From Balanoglossus misakiensis (Eukaryota > Hemichordata): 64,000 bases of DNA. Where the stretch lies: the NCBI GenBank assembly GCA_040954595.2, contig CM082577.2, forward strand, positions 3,720,001 through 3,784,000, read 5' to 3'. Below are positions 7,714-19,800 of the stretch, in pieces. The translations under genes were made by a program, and so were the position numbers. The notes under the pieces are model-generated. The model was given only the letters and a program-made list of their open reading frames with translations, was not told the origin of the DNA and searched no databases. How positions within the stretch are numbered: position 1 is the stretch's first letter; each line of letters starts with the position of its first letter.

Positions 7714-10606
7714 ATCTTCGAAATCTGACGCTGCAGATCAGAATCCCTGAGTCAATTAAACGAGAGACATCGATGTGGGAATGAGACGGCATCAAAGACC
7801 TTTCGCTTTCGCTTTCGTGGGTTCAACTCAGATCACACCGTGCATCCTTTGTAGGGCTTTGTAAACTCACCGCTCCCGAAGTCATTCTGAAAATCCACAT
7901 AGTCAAATATCGATATGAGGAGCGTGGCACTCCACCTGAATATGAAGGCGCTATCTCACAAATCATTAGCAAGATATAGCTCCAGAAGTAGTACCGCTTT
8001 CAGGCTAGGCTGTCGATATCGAACGTACCTGTCCTTCGGCGACCTTGAATTATTCACGTTTTGAAGCTCACCCATTTACGACTTACAGCGGAACTCACGA
8101 CGATTCTAAATTCAGGCGTTCGGGCGCGTCGCGTCGCGTTGACAATTTTTAGATGAAGCTGGAAGGTGCAAGGGGGTTTTGTACTGTTCACAGAGGAAGA
8201 TACTCCTGGAGGCAGATATACCGACAGACGGTGGATAGAGTTTACCGTGTCGTACGTGTCGCAAGGCACGGTTTGGCGCGTACCATTTCACGGTGGAATG
8301 AAGACCTCTGTTAATGACGTATGCGGACTATAAAAAGCAAATTACATACCTTGAACGTATTCATAGTGTGTGCGGTTATCCGCCTATACACAGTCCCTCC
8401 AGTGGCCTATAACATTGCCTGCGACTGACGTGAACGAAAACGCTAATTACATGTAGTCCATCACTATTAAAATCGGCATGAAAAATACCAAGCCCAGAAA
8501 AACAGAAAACCACCACACAGATTTCAGTTTCATATTTTACCTCCCTCATCTGAAGATACACAATCTTTATTTACTGAGCTGACTAGGCCTATATTCTGGA
8601 GGAAAATGTGATGCTGACGTGAGCAAGGTACGTAAACAAGGATTTTTGTAGCCTCAGTTACTGACTAAAGCATACCCGGTGATTTAGACTGCAAACCCTC
8701 CCCTGTCACACAGTACTGTGTTCACATAATTGAATTGTGCACTATACATTGCAAGTGCTGGAACAGCCTGTATTTTTATACATAAGTGAGATTACCCCTA
8801 AATACATTTTAATTTCAAGTGACCTCCACCATAATTCATTGCTTCTTCTTAGATACATGGACCTGTTTTCAATCATCCATTATATGTCAAAAACGGCTGA
8901 CTCAATTTATTCCAATTCCTTTGTTGTGGATGCTATTTCTGGCATTTTCGAACAATCCCCTTACAAGTCGTTATTTACCTTTCATTGAAACCAGCGCTCA
9001 GCTTTCGTTTAACACCGATTGAGTAGAAAACGATTACAACTGCAGCTGTTTATGGATATTTGCATACGGATAAAATGTTTTCAAAATCTCAGAAGAGACG
9101 TCTACTACACACGCACACTATTTGTCATTTTGCTTAGTTCAAACAATGATTTCCCCATTACGAATTTATCTTCAAATACAACTTAACAGATGTCGTTCGT
9201 GATAAAAGGCTATGTCTAAGCATTCTGTTGCCAATGTGGTGGCTCACATTTTTTCGCTTGGCCACCCAAGTGAAATCGTTTGATTGGTAAATGTGACTAA
9301 ATTTTCACAGGTGACTGTACTGCATAGTACCTTTAAATCAATCCGACACCGAGGGAGTCTGTAACTTGAAGAGAGATAAAATGCTCACACGACCCCATCT
9401 GAGAGTATGGCTTACAAGTTTTATCACTTCTAAGAGCTGAATATGACTGAAATAAAGCTTTGTAGGTCTCAGTGGTAATTTGTCGTCCAACAGTACTGAT
9501 CTCTTGAATGTCAATGAAATTTCTGTGAATGACGAAAACAAAGGGTGCCGAAATGTGGATAAGGCGTAATTGAACAGAGGAAACATATCACGCAGACAGT
9601 TTGCAACGCGAACTCGACGTTGTAATCCCAGTGTAGTTTCACTGAATTTATTTTGTAAACACTGTGCAAAACACATGTCTCCTGGCAGACGGTGTCATGA
9701 ATTATCCAAACTCTAATATTTTATCTCAATTGATCATATCCAGCAACTGTACGGGTCTCAGGGAAGATTTGACGGTAATCACCTGGCGAATGTAACCATT
9801 TATCAACGTCGCAGCGTACATCTCCCTTGGTATACTATTACCGATTACATTCTGCGGATCTGCATTTTAAATTCTTGCTCATACACAACCACTTTGTCTA
9901 AGGAACTAGTCGGGGTGGATTTTATTTTATGTATAATTAAAAAGACAAAACATATCCGAGTGCCTTTATTAGTCAATTATGGACCCCCAACCAAAATTCC
10001 CTCATCCTGTTTCTGAACTTCCAACTAATTTATTAAATAATGGCACTAGTTGCCCATCACGGTCTGTAAAAGCATTTGTTAACGAGTCATGTACAGTTGC
10101 CATTTTTTCCCTTGGACGAAAGCGTCACATTAGAATGATAATTGATTGATAACATAACGAGAAATCCTAATTAAATTTATTGGTTCCCACTGGGACTTAT
10201 TAATTGGATTTCGTCTGTGTGTCCCTCGCAGCTGTTGTCTACATAGTCCTGTTTTGAGTCACACAGGATAGACTACCGCAACGTATCCCTTTTTATTCGG
10301 ATCGACTAATTGACAGGTTTCCAATGTTACCTCCAGGCGTTGGGCGCAATTTAAGCGTCCTCCAACGAAAATGAAAATACACGTAAGAGGGCGCCATTGC
10401 AAGATGACGTGTCATGACCAAATGCGTGGTGTGCACTTTCGGTGAATTGCGCCATCTACGATCATCTCATTGTGGACCGACCGTATCTGCGTAAATTATT
10501 GTACACTGTCAAATGTCAAGTTAAAACTAGTGTATGACTAGTGTATTTTCGCATGCGCAAGAAAACCAAAGGCAGAAGTTCAGCTTTTTCGCAATACATG
10601 TAGTAC
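7714..10606. other. Non-coding region upstream of the sulfotransferase
   Basis: It should hold the promoter and any 5' UTR exon of the minus-strand sulfotransferase gene, but no core promoter element was identified with confidence. Open frames are short and of no recognisable family. No repeat family was seen. Confidence 0.5.
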
Positions 10607-10651
10607 ATGATTTATCCATGGAGGTACTCTCTAGTACCTCCATGATTTATC
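10607..10651. repeat. Perfect hairpin flanked by a 10-bp direct repeat
   Basis: CATGGAGGTACT (10617-10628), a 4-base loop CTCT, and the exact reverse complement AGTACCTCCATG (10633-10644) form a 12-bp perfect stem. ATGATTTATC occurs at 10607-10616 and again at 10642-10651, overlapping the stem end. The arrangement looks like a tiny fold-back insertion with a target duplication, or a templated inverted duplication. Confidence 0.85.
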
Positions 10652-11027
10652 TACTAGTAAGTACACGTATGTAAACAATGTAACTGACCCTGTATAGCAT
10701 ACTGTTCAAGTGGCTTGCACGACCGAAAGAATCTTTAAAATCATTATCTATGTTCAACGTTTGTGTACGCCTTCAGTGAAAAGATGCAGGCTGCTGACAT
10801 CCTGACAAAACCACCTGCACCTACCGATGACCTTGCTAGATCTACGGTGACCTTGGCTGTTATCATAGTGTTATAGCCGTTTCAATGTGTGAACATATGG
10901 CACATTACTATTCTTGGAGGTATGGTTATATCAATTTTTATTCATTTTGTTAAATTATGTATTATTTATTTCACGCATATATTTATGCATTTATTAGTAA
11001 AAGAGTTGGAGATGGAAAATGAAGGAA

Positions 11028-11072
11028 CTGTCTGTCTGTCTGTCTGTCTGTTTGTTTGTTTGCATGTCTGTC
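11028..11072 (+). repeat. (CTGT)n/(TTTG)n microsatellite
   Basis: About seven CTGT units grade into TTTG units and back. Confidence 0.95.
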
Positions 11073-12782
11073 CTCTTCTTTTACTCACTCTCTAATTGGA
11101 TTGTGACGTAACTGGACGTGGACGCACACTGACAAATACCGACATTAACGAGATTATGCACTACAAATGATGTAGCGTGTGAAACGTTGACCCAACAAGG
11201 CCGGGAATAACGAGGAGTTCATTTTGTATGTCTGGCTTGACTGTGACGTCACGTGATAACGCAACATGAATAATCACTTCATAACAAAATAATCTCGGTG
11301 GTCATTTGTCATTTATTCCAAATATTTTCCGGCAAATTCTGCAGACAATGACATTATCAATTTCGCGTTGATTTATTTCTCACCACTCGTTTCCTGACAG
11401 ACAGTTCCGCCGCGATATGATAAAACGCCACCGACGGTGACTTTTCAGTTATTTTCAACCGCAAGTTGCGGCGACAACCGGAAATTATGCACTCTTTGAC
11501 GTCACTCCTAGTAAAGACATTTTCTTGACATATTTTGCAAATTAATATCTCGGGGAACTTGTTTTGACGGTACAGAGTGGTTGTTTGAACAAGTCACGTG
11601 ATTCTTCGTCTCCCCGGTACAAATGGTCGTCTGTCAAATCGCGTTTGGCCTCTACTAATCCCTTCGCCCCCTTTCTCCTCATTTGCTCCTGTCGGTTTAG
11701 GATCAAAATGAAATGTTCCCGTGGATAATTAGAAGTATCCGAAATCAAACAAGTTGAGTATTTGACCAGTACCCTGTATAAGAAAGAGTTAATTAATTTT
11801 AATTACAATGAAGAGAATTATAGGTACTAGAACAACGGAAATTATGGATTATTTTTGAGAGGCGGTTAAATTACCTTCGTATATAGTTTTAACCCTTATC
11901 CTGCCAAATCGGTTGACACTGTGGTAAGGTAACACATGGTTCAATGTATGTCTTTGTGGAAACCCAGGTAAAGTGTATACATGTTCACCGATATTACCCC
12001 GGGAGGGAAAACAATTACAGTTTTCATTTTTGCGCCCCTATTTATTTGTCAAGTCCTGTACACCCTGTATCAGTCTTGTACATTCTATATATAATCTCCG
12101 GTGTTGATGGATGACTAGAGCCACATGACGCCCGTCAGTTGATTGATTGCTAACGGCAATAATGCGCTCGGATGTACGGTGTTGTTTGATTAACTGTTTC
12201 GGCTCGTGGATTGCCCGAGCCATATTCAGGACTTGGCTGCTAGCTGGCTGTCGTATACTCTCGTATCGCTGACCCGTTCGCAGCTGTTGTGTGACATTCG
12301 CGTTGTGAGCGGATATGATAATAGATTCGGAGTCAATGGAGGCTCCCCTCCCTCCCTCCCCATCCCTCTTGGTCTCCCGATCGACGACATGTACGATGTA
12401 TGTATTACTCTCCCTTAGCGATTGTTTTAGCCATACCTGGCGACGAAAATGCTGGAGCCAGCGCCAGTCATGCCATTTCTCGATCAGTACGCCTGCGCGC
12501 ACACGTGTACCCGTGCACAAGACTAGATGTTTTGACAGACCGCCACACTCAAACACACACAAATTGCTTTTGAACGTTGATATTTGTTCAGATGAAAGAG
12601 GTCACAACAGGTTAGGTAAGTCTGGTCTCAAGATGAGGAGATTCAAGGCGAACGTCGATTCACATATATTCTGACAGCCAAGCTATCCCGCATGCCATTT
12701 TGTCTTCGTGTACTTGCTCGTAACATAACAAACACAACATAACATAACAAAAGCCTGACGATATATGAGTAGAGAGAGAAAT

Positions 12783-12832
12783 GAAAAAAAGAAATAAAGA
12801 AAGAAAGAAAGAAAGGATGGAAGGAAGGAATG
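12783..12832 (+). repeat. Purine-rich (GAAA)n/(GGAA)n tract
   Basis: A pure A/G stretch with GAAA units followed by GGAA-type units, broken only by single T bases. Confidence 0.9.
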
Positions 12833-14852
12833 GATGTACCGCCGTGATGAGATTGTAATTGATGGTGGACATGTAGTCAGTCACAGTTGTTGCTGACGAC
12901 CACGCCATGTTAATAAAATATTGTCGTCTCCAAATAACCGATAACAACTTTATGAACTCAAATTCCAACAACAAAAAGGATTGTAAAATTTCTGATCTCT
13001 GAGTGGTCTGAAGCCGACCGGACATGTCATAATTAAAATTCCTACAACAAATCCTGTACGGGCGCTGCATTCCGATGTAATAGTTAGCACTGGTTTCCAT
13101 TGCAAATTGTCTGGAGTATCTGGCGTGACATATCCATTTGGTCTGGCATTCAAAAAGCTGGAACTTTAGAAGATTACTGGGCCGTATTCCTCAAAGTCGC
13201 AAGCTGCTCGCTGAAAAAGCAAACCACACATATCGTTACATCGTTCACCGAGGTTCCTATCTGCTTGGGCATTACGTCACATTTGCTCTGCAGGGCGGCC
13301 AATCAGGCGTTCCCTTTTTTTCATGTACGCTTGCGACTGCGTGAAAAAAAACTCGCCAGCAGTCGACCACTGACCGCGCTAAGTGGCCTATAGGTGGACC
13401 CGGTGCAGATGTACAAGCCACGGCACGCTCTTCCATGCTCACGGGTATATAGATTGCACACTGAGAGATACCAACTATTTTAATGCATGCTGGCAGACCA
13501 GAGATACCTCGGACTGATACATAGAGGCACGGAGCATATGGTGCTTTAGATAACCCCTTTCTAATCGCGGGAATATTTTCCATTTGGATGTAGACGGCGC
13601 AGTAGCGATATTCATTCCCGGCAAGGCGTTCACGCTTCCGGCTGTTGACTGTAGATTCGGGTGCGATTACACTCAGACCGTCACATGCTGCCAGCATTGC
13701 GAAACGTTCGACAGCCTAGAGTTCTACGCGATATACACACGTGTCGCACTGTTGTTTAGTTCACCTTGTCAACTGGAATATTGTCTGATCACGACCCACG
13801 TGATGTTTGTTCCGGAGAGTAAACACGTTTAAAGGTGAGTCTCTCCCTCTTCCCCCGTCCCCCCATCTGCACAGGTTCTTTGGGTGAATCGCTTGAGTGA
13901 CGCTTAGGGGGGGGGGGGGAACTCCCTGAAAAATTCACAACCGCTCACTCAGAGATGCCAGTAAAGCTTTCGTGTTTGAGATAAATCGTTGATGTCTATC
14001 GGGGCTTTTAGAGCGCAGTTGTTTGTGACATTCACAAGAAGTCGTCCCTCTCCGGCACTGCATATTCGTTTCCCAAAGCGCGGGGTTTTAAACCCGTGAA
14101 AAAAGCGAGGTCCTTCGAGAGGTTGGATGTACGGTTACTCAGTGCACTCACTGAGAAGAGCTTTCACGTATCTTCGTGGCTCACTCGAATCACTCACCAA
14201 GATGGCTCCTCGAGATTCCGCGTCCGGAGATGGCTCCTAGATAAGTCGCAGCGTTTTTTTAGTGACAGAATAAAAAAGTCCACTTAACATTTGAAGCACC
14301 ACTTGTTAAAAATCACCCCGGGGTTCATTAGAGCTGCCAATGAAATGTGACACGTTTAGAAAAAAAAACGAAATTGCGAAGACTGGAAAGCCCTCGGATG
14401 GAGTCGCTTGAAATGAAATAAAACCAGCAAGAACGCGCATGGTGCGTGATGCTGTATGCAGCTTGCTTTTATAAGCAATTATCACAATCCATTGTTATAC
14501 GGCCATGCACATAAGATGAACCCTGTTCACTGTGCTGTGGCTTCAGCGAGATATATAGGCTGGCAAACCGTGAATTATTAACATTGTTGACAGTTTTTAG
14601 TTTTGTATACTTTGTTCAGGAAAGAGTGGCAATACAATTTCGGGAGCTGCGTCCATAAATTTAATTTTTGTACTTCGACATTTTTCCATGAACTGCAAAC
14701 GCAAAAGGAATGACATTAGATAACTGTCGTGACATCGTTTGGAATAATCAGTCGACTATTAATATTTTGCGGGCAACAGGTGGACCAGCAAAAATGATCT
14801 CTGTACAGTAGATGGACAATTTTGTACAGTTTACGGCCATTTGATGCAACTG

Positions 14853-15073
14853 CCATGCATACATACATACAGACAGAATACATATACATACATATATACA
14901 TACATACATACATACAAACATACAAACATACATACATACATACATACATACATACATACATACATACATACATACATACATACATACATACATACATACA
15001 TACATACATACATACATACATACATACATACATACATACATACATACATACATACAGACAGACAGACAGACAC
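14853..15073 (+). repeat. Long (CATA)n microsatellite ending in (CAGA)n
   Basis: About 200 bp of CATA tetranucleotide, almost perfect from 14930 on, ends in five CAGA units at the right edge. It generates long Tyr-Met-Cys-Val or His-Thr-Tyr-Ile open frames on both strands, which are artefacts. Confidence 0.98.
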
Positions 15074-16089
15074 GCTTGTAAGCGAGACCGATCGTCAAGT
15101 AAGTTCAATGGCAGACATTCTTAAAAAGACCGCTTTAACCAGTAAACATGGCGGTTTAAGGCCAATTACTGAACGGCGCGTTCGTTGTTATTGATCCAGA
15201 CGCACTCTTTAAATAGCACTGATAAGACATGTGACGAATGTTATTAGTTCAATTGAAATACAAATATTAGTAGAAGTAAAATACAAACAATCGCATCAAA
15301 TATCGGATCTGTCACATCAGGCGAGGCTGGCCATCAACGTTCGCGAGAGGAAAGAGAAGTTACCGCCAAAGTTCTGCCATAAGTCTGTAATTGAACTTGA
15401 CGAATTCGTTTTACGGACGTTATTCATTTGCAAATAAAACCACGGGAGATATCAAATAATTCGGAGGTAGAGTAGCTAAATTGACATGAATTGATGTCCC
15501 CACTGTTTCGCTTTGTACGATGATACAGCTTTCCGCCGATAGTCGCCCCCCCCCCCCGCCGAGGCGATATGGTTTCTCAAATGGACATGTATTTCACGGT
15601 GAAGGTTAATGGGAATGGCGCAGAGATATCGTAGAATAACTTTGCGGTGATATCAGCCCATTCCAGAGCGGTGCATTCCAGAAACACGGTGATAAAGTCC
15701 AATTAGAGCGAAACATGTCTGTTAGTGATGATTGTGGCTAGATCCACAGGACTCTCTACCAAGGAGAAACCTCCAAGTTGTATGTTGGAGTGAGATCTGT
15801 GTCTGTCTGATTCCACTGACAGTTGCAGAGCTGGACTGAAAGATCACACATCTAGCCTGCCAGATGAGTGGGGCGGCTTATTGCATCGCACCTTTCTATA
15901 CTATACATATCAGTTCCTTGCTTCGCCTGCCATCTCCGGATTAACTTGTGATTTTTTTGTTACATCGAATTTGACCAAGAAAGACGGTCATCTTTCTTGA
16001 GGGACTGTGATTTGACTTAACCGATAGTGATGTCGACTAAAACTATAACACAGGTACATACATGTATATCATAGATACATAAGCAGATG
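15074..16089. other. Non-coding region
   Basis: No gene is recognised. A run of 12 C occurs at 15546-15557. Open frames are short. Confidence 0.5.
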
Positions 16090-16211
16090 TCATTCATTCA
16101 TTCATTCATTCATTCATTCATTCATTCATTCATTCATTCATTCATTCATTCATTCATTCATTCATTCATTCATTCATTCATTCATTCATTCATTCGTTCG
16201 TTCGTTCGTTT
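16090..16211 (+). repeat. (ATTC)n microsatellite ending in (GTTC)n
   Basis: About 26 perfect ATTC units end in four GTTC units. The same ATTC-to-GTTC change is seen at the left edge of a second, smaller ATTC tract at 49378-49418. Confidence 0.97.
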
Positions 16212-16840
16212 TGACCAGGTCTTATGGTCATAAGTATCGCACTCCCATAAGACCCCTTTTCGTTGGGATGGCCCACCTTACTGTATCATCCCCAACAAAC
16301 CAAATACATGTATACTGTGCGCACACGTTCGGAAATATCAAAGAGTTCGCCTCAGTTGGCATATAGGATTACAAAGCTCGACATCGGCCATCTCGCTGCA
16401 TGGCACACATCAACAGCTGATCACTGGAACAAAAATAATACATCACACATGGCAACCTTGTGTTGTTGGGAGAGACAATCACTTTCTTTTCATCTGTCAG
16501 TGTTTATCACAGGGGGTATTTATAAGGTCGTCGAGGTTATTTCAATGATTTAGGAAAGCATATAGCGTGGAAAAAATTTAAAACCGTACGCTGGAGTTGG
16601 CCACTATCTATCTAGCCGCACTTTAATACTCAATATGTATCGGTCTGGTATACGCCTGTTCACAATTCGCCGGTTGTCTAATTGAGTTCGCCGTGTGTAG
16701 TAGGCTAGTGTGTGTCTCATGGCGATTCACTGTTCGTAAATTGCATGTATGCGTATTACGAAGTGTAATCCCCTGAACAATAAAACTGACGCGCCCTAGT
16801 TTTAATCCTGGCATTGAGAAACATGTTATCTGTCAAATCC
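16212..16840. other. Non-coding flank left of the satellite array
   Basis: This is unique-looking sequence with no gene and no degenerate satellite units. The change from unique DNA to a canonical repeat unit at 16841 is abrupt. Confidence 0.55.
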
Positions 16841-19800
16841 GAGCTATAACCCATGATTTTTATTAAAAAATGAAGAAATTTTGAAAATTCACAAAGACGA
16901 AAAATTGTCATTTTTTATGATTTTCATGAGCTATAACCCATGATTTTTATTAAAAAATGAAGAAATTTTGAAAATTTACAAAGTCGAAAAACTTTCCTTT
17001 TTGGATGATTTTCATGAGCTATAACCCATGATTTTTATTAAAAAATGAAGAAATTTTGAAATTTCGGAAAGTCGAAAAATTATCATTTGTGGATGATTTT
17101 CATGAGCTATAACCCATGATTTTTTCAAAAAATGAAGAAATTTTGAAAATTCACAAAGACGAAAAATTGTCATTTTTTATGATTTTCATGAGCTATAACC
17201 CATGATTTTTATTAAAAAATGAAGAAATTTTGAAAATTTACAAAGTCGAAAAATTGTCATTTGTGGATGATTTTCATGAGCTATAACCCATGATTTTTTC
17301 AAAAAATGAAGAAATTTTGAAATTTCGGAAAGTCGAAAAATTGTCATTTGTGGATGATTTTCATGAGCTATAACCCATGATTTTTTCAAAAATGAAGAAA
17401 TTTTGAAAATTCACAAAGACGAAAAATTGTCATTTTTTATGATTTTCATGAGCTATAACCCATGATTTTTATTAAAAAATGAAGAAATTTTGAAAATTTA
17501 CAAAGTCGAAAAACTTTCATTTTTGATGATTTTCATGACCTATAACCCATGATTTTTATTAAAAAATGAAGAAATTTTGAAATTTCGGAAAGTCGAAAAA
17601 TTGTCATTTGTGGATGATTTTCATGAGCTATAACCCATGATTTTTATTAAAAAATGAAGAAATTTTGAAATTTCGGAAAGTCGAAAAATTGTCATTTGTG
17701 GATGATTTTCATGAGCTATAACCCATGATTTTTTCAAAAAATGAAGAAATTTTGAAATTTCGGAAAGTCGAAAAATTGTCATTTGTGGATGATTTTCATG
17801 AGCTATAACCCATGATTTTTTCAAAAAATGAAGAAATTTTGAAATTTCGGAAAGTCGAAAAATTGTCATTTGTGGATGATTTTCATGAGCTATAACCCAT
17901 GATTTTTTCAAAAAATGAAGAAATTTTGAAATTTCGGAAAGTCGAAAAATTGTCATTTGTGGATGATTTTCATGAGCTATAACCCATGATTTTTTCAAAA
18001 AATGAAGAAATTTTGAAATTTCGGAAAGTCGAAAAATTGTCATTTGTGGATGATTTTCATGAGCGATAACCCATGATTTTTTCAAAAAATGAAGAAATTT
18101 TGAAATTTCGGGAAGTCGAAAAATTGCCATTTTTTGATGATTTTCATTAGCTATAACCCATGATTTTTTCAAAAAATGAAGAAATTTTGAAAATTCACAA
18201 AGACGAAAAATTGTCATTTTTTATGATTTTCATGAGCTATAACCCATGATTTTTATTAAAAAATGAAGAAATTTTGAAAATTTACAAAGTCGAAAAACTT
18301 TCATTTTTTGATGATTTTCATGAGCTATAACCCATGATTTTTATTAAAAAATGAAGAAATTTTGAAATTTCGGAAAGTCGAAAAATTGTCATTTGTGGAT
18401 GATTTTCATGAGCTATAACCCATGATTTTTTCAAAAAATGAAGAAATTTTGAAAATTCACAAAAACGAAAAATTGTCATTTTTTATGATTTTCATGAGCT
18501 ATAACCCATGATTTTTATTAAAAAATGAAGAAATTTTGAAAATTTACAAAGTCGAAAAACTTTCATTTTTTGATGATTTTCATGAGCTATAACCCATGAT
18601 TTTTATTAAAAAATGAAGAAATTTTGAAATTTCGGAAAGTCGAAAAATTGTCATTTGTGGATGATTTTCATGAGCTATAACCCATGATTTTTTCAAAAAT
18701 GAAGAAATTTTGAAAATTCACAAAGACGAAAAATTGTCATTTTTTATGATTTTCATGAGCTATAACCCATGATTTTTATTAAAAAATGAAGAAATTTTGA
18801 AATTTCGGAAAGTCGAAAAATTGTCATTTGTGGATGATTTTCATGAGCTATAACCCATGATTTTTTCAAAAAATGAAGAAATTTTGAAATTTCGGAAAGT
18901 CGAAAAATTGTCATTTGTGGATGATTTTCATGAGCTATAACCCATGATTTTTTCAAAAATGAAGAAATTTTGAAAATTCACAAAGACGAAAAATTGTCAT
19001 TTTTTATGATTTTCATGAGCTATAACCCATGATTTTTATTAAATAATGAAGAAATTTTGAAAATTTACAAAGTCGAAAAACTTTCATTTTTTGATGATTT
19101 TCATGAGCTATAACCCATGATTTTTATTAAAAATTGAAGAAATTTTGAAATTTCGGAAAGTCGAAAAATTGTCATTTGTGGATGATTTTCATGAGCTATA
19201 ACCCATGATTTTTTCAAAAAATGAAGAAATTTTGAAAATTCACAAAGACGAAAAATTGTCATTTTTTATGATTTTCATGAGCTATAACCCATGATTTTTA
19301 TTAAAAAATGAAGAAATTTTGAAATTTCGGAAAGTCGAAAAATTGTCATTTGTGGATGATTTTCATGAGCTATAACCCATGATTTTTTCAAAAATGAAGA
19401 AATTTTGAAAATTCACAAAGACGAAAAATTGTCATTTTTTATGATTTTCATGAGCTATAACCCATGATTTTGATTAAAAAATGAAGAAATTTTGAAATTT
19501 CGGAAAGTCGAAAAATTGTCATTTGTGGATGATTTTCATGAGCTATAACCCATGATTTTTTCAAAAATGAAGAAATTTTGAAAATTCACAAAGACGAAAA
19601 ATTGTCATTTTTTATGATTTTCATGAGCTATAACCCATGATTTTTATTAAAAAATGAAGAAATTTTGAAAATTTACAAAGTCGAAAAATTGTCATTTGTG
19701 GATGATTTTCATGAGCTATAACCCATGATTTTTTCAAAAAATGAAGAAATTTTGAAATTTCGGAAAGTCGAAAAATTGTCATTTGTGGATGATTTTCATG

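Larger units (their letters stand above)
10652..14852. other. Non-coding region with minor simple repeats
   Basis: No gene is recognised. It contains a CTGT/TTTG microsatellite at 11028-11072, an A/G-rich GAAA-GGAA tract at 12783-12832 and a run of 13 G at 13907-13919. The longest open frames, on the minus strand near 12.0-12.6 and 12.7-13.1 kb, have no recognisable domain. Confidence 0.5.

Noticed and set aside
12038-12562. 174-codon minus-strand open frame
   Set aside because: No domain, low hydrophobic pattern, a simple-repeat-like purine stretch inside, and no splice or poly(A) context that supports a gene.
14716-15194. Open frames on both strands rich in Tyr-Met-Cys-Val or His-Thr-Tyr-Ile
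   Set aside because: They are translations of the CATA microsatellite.
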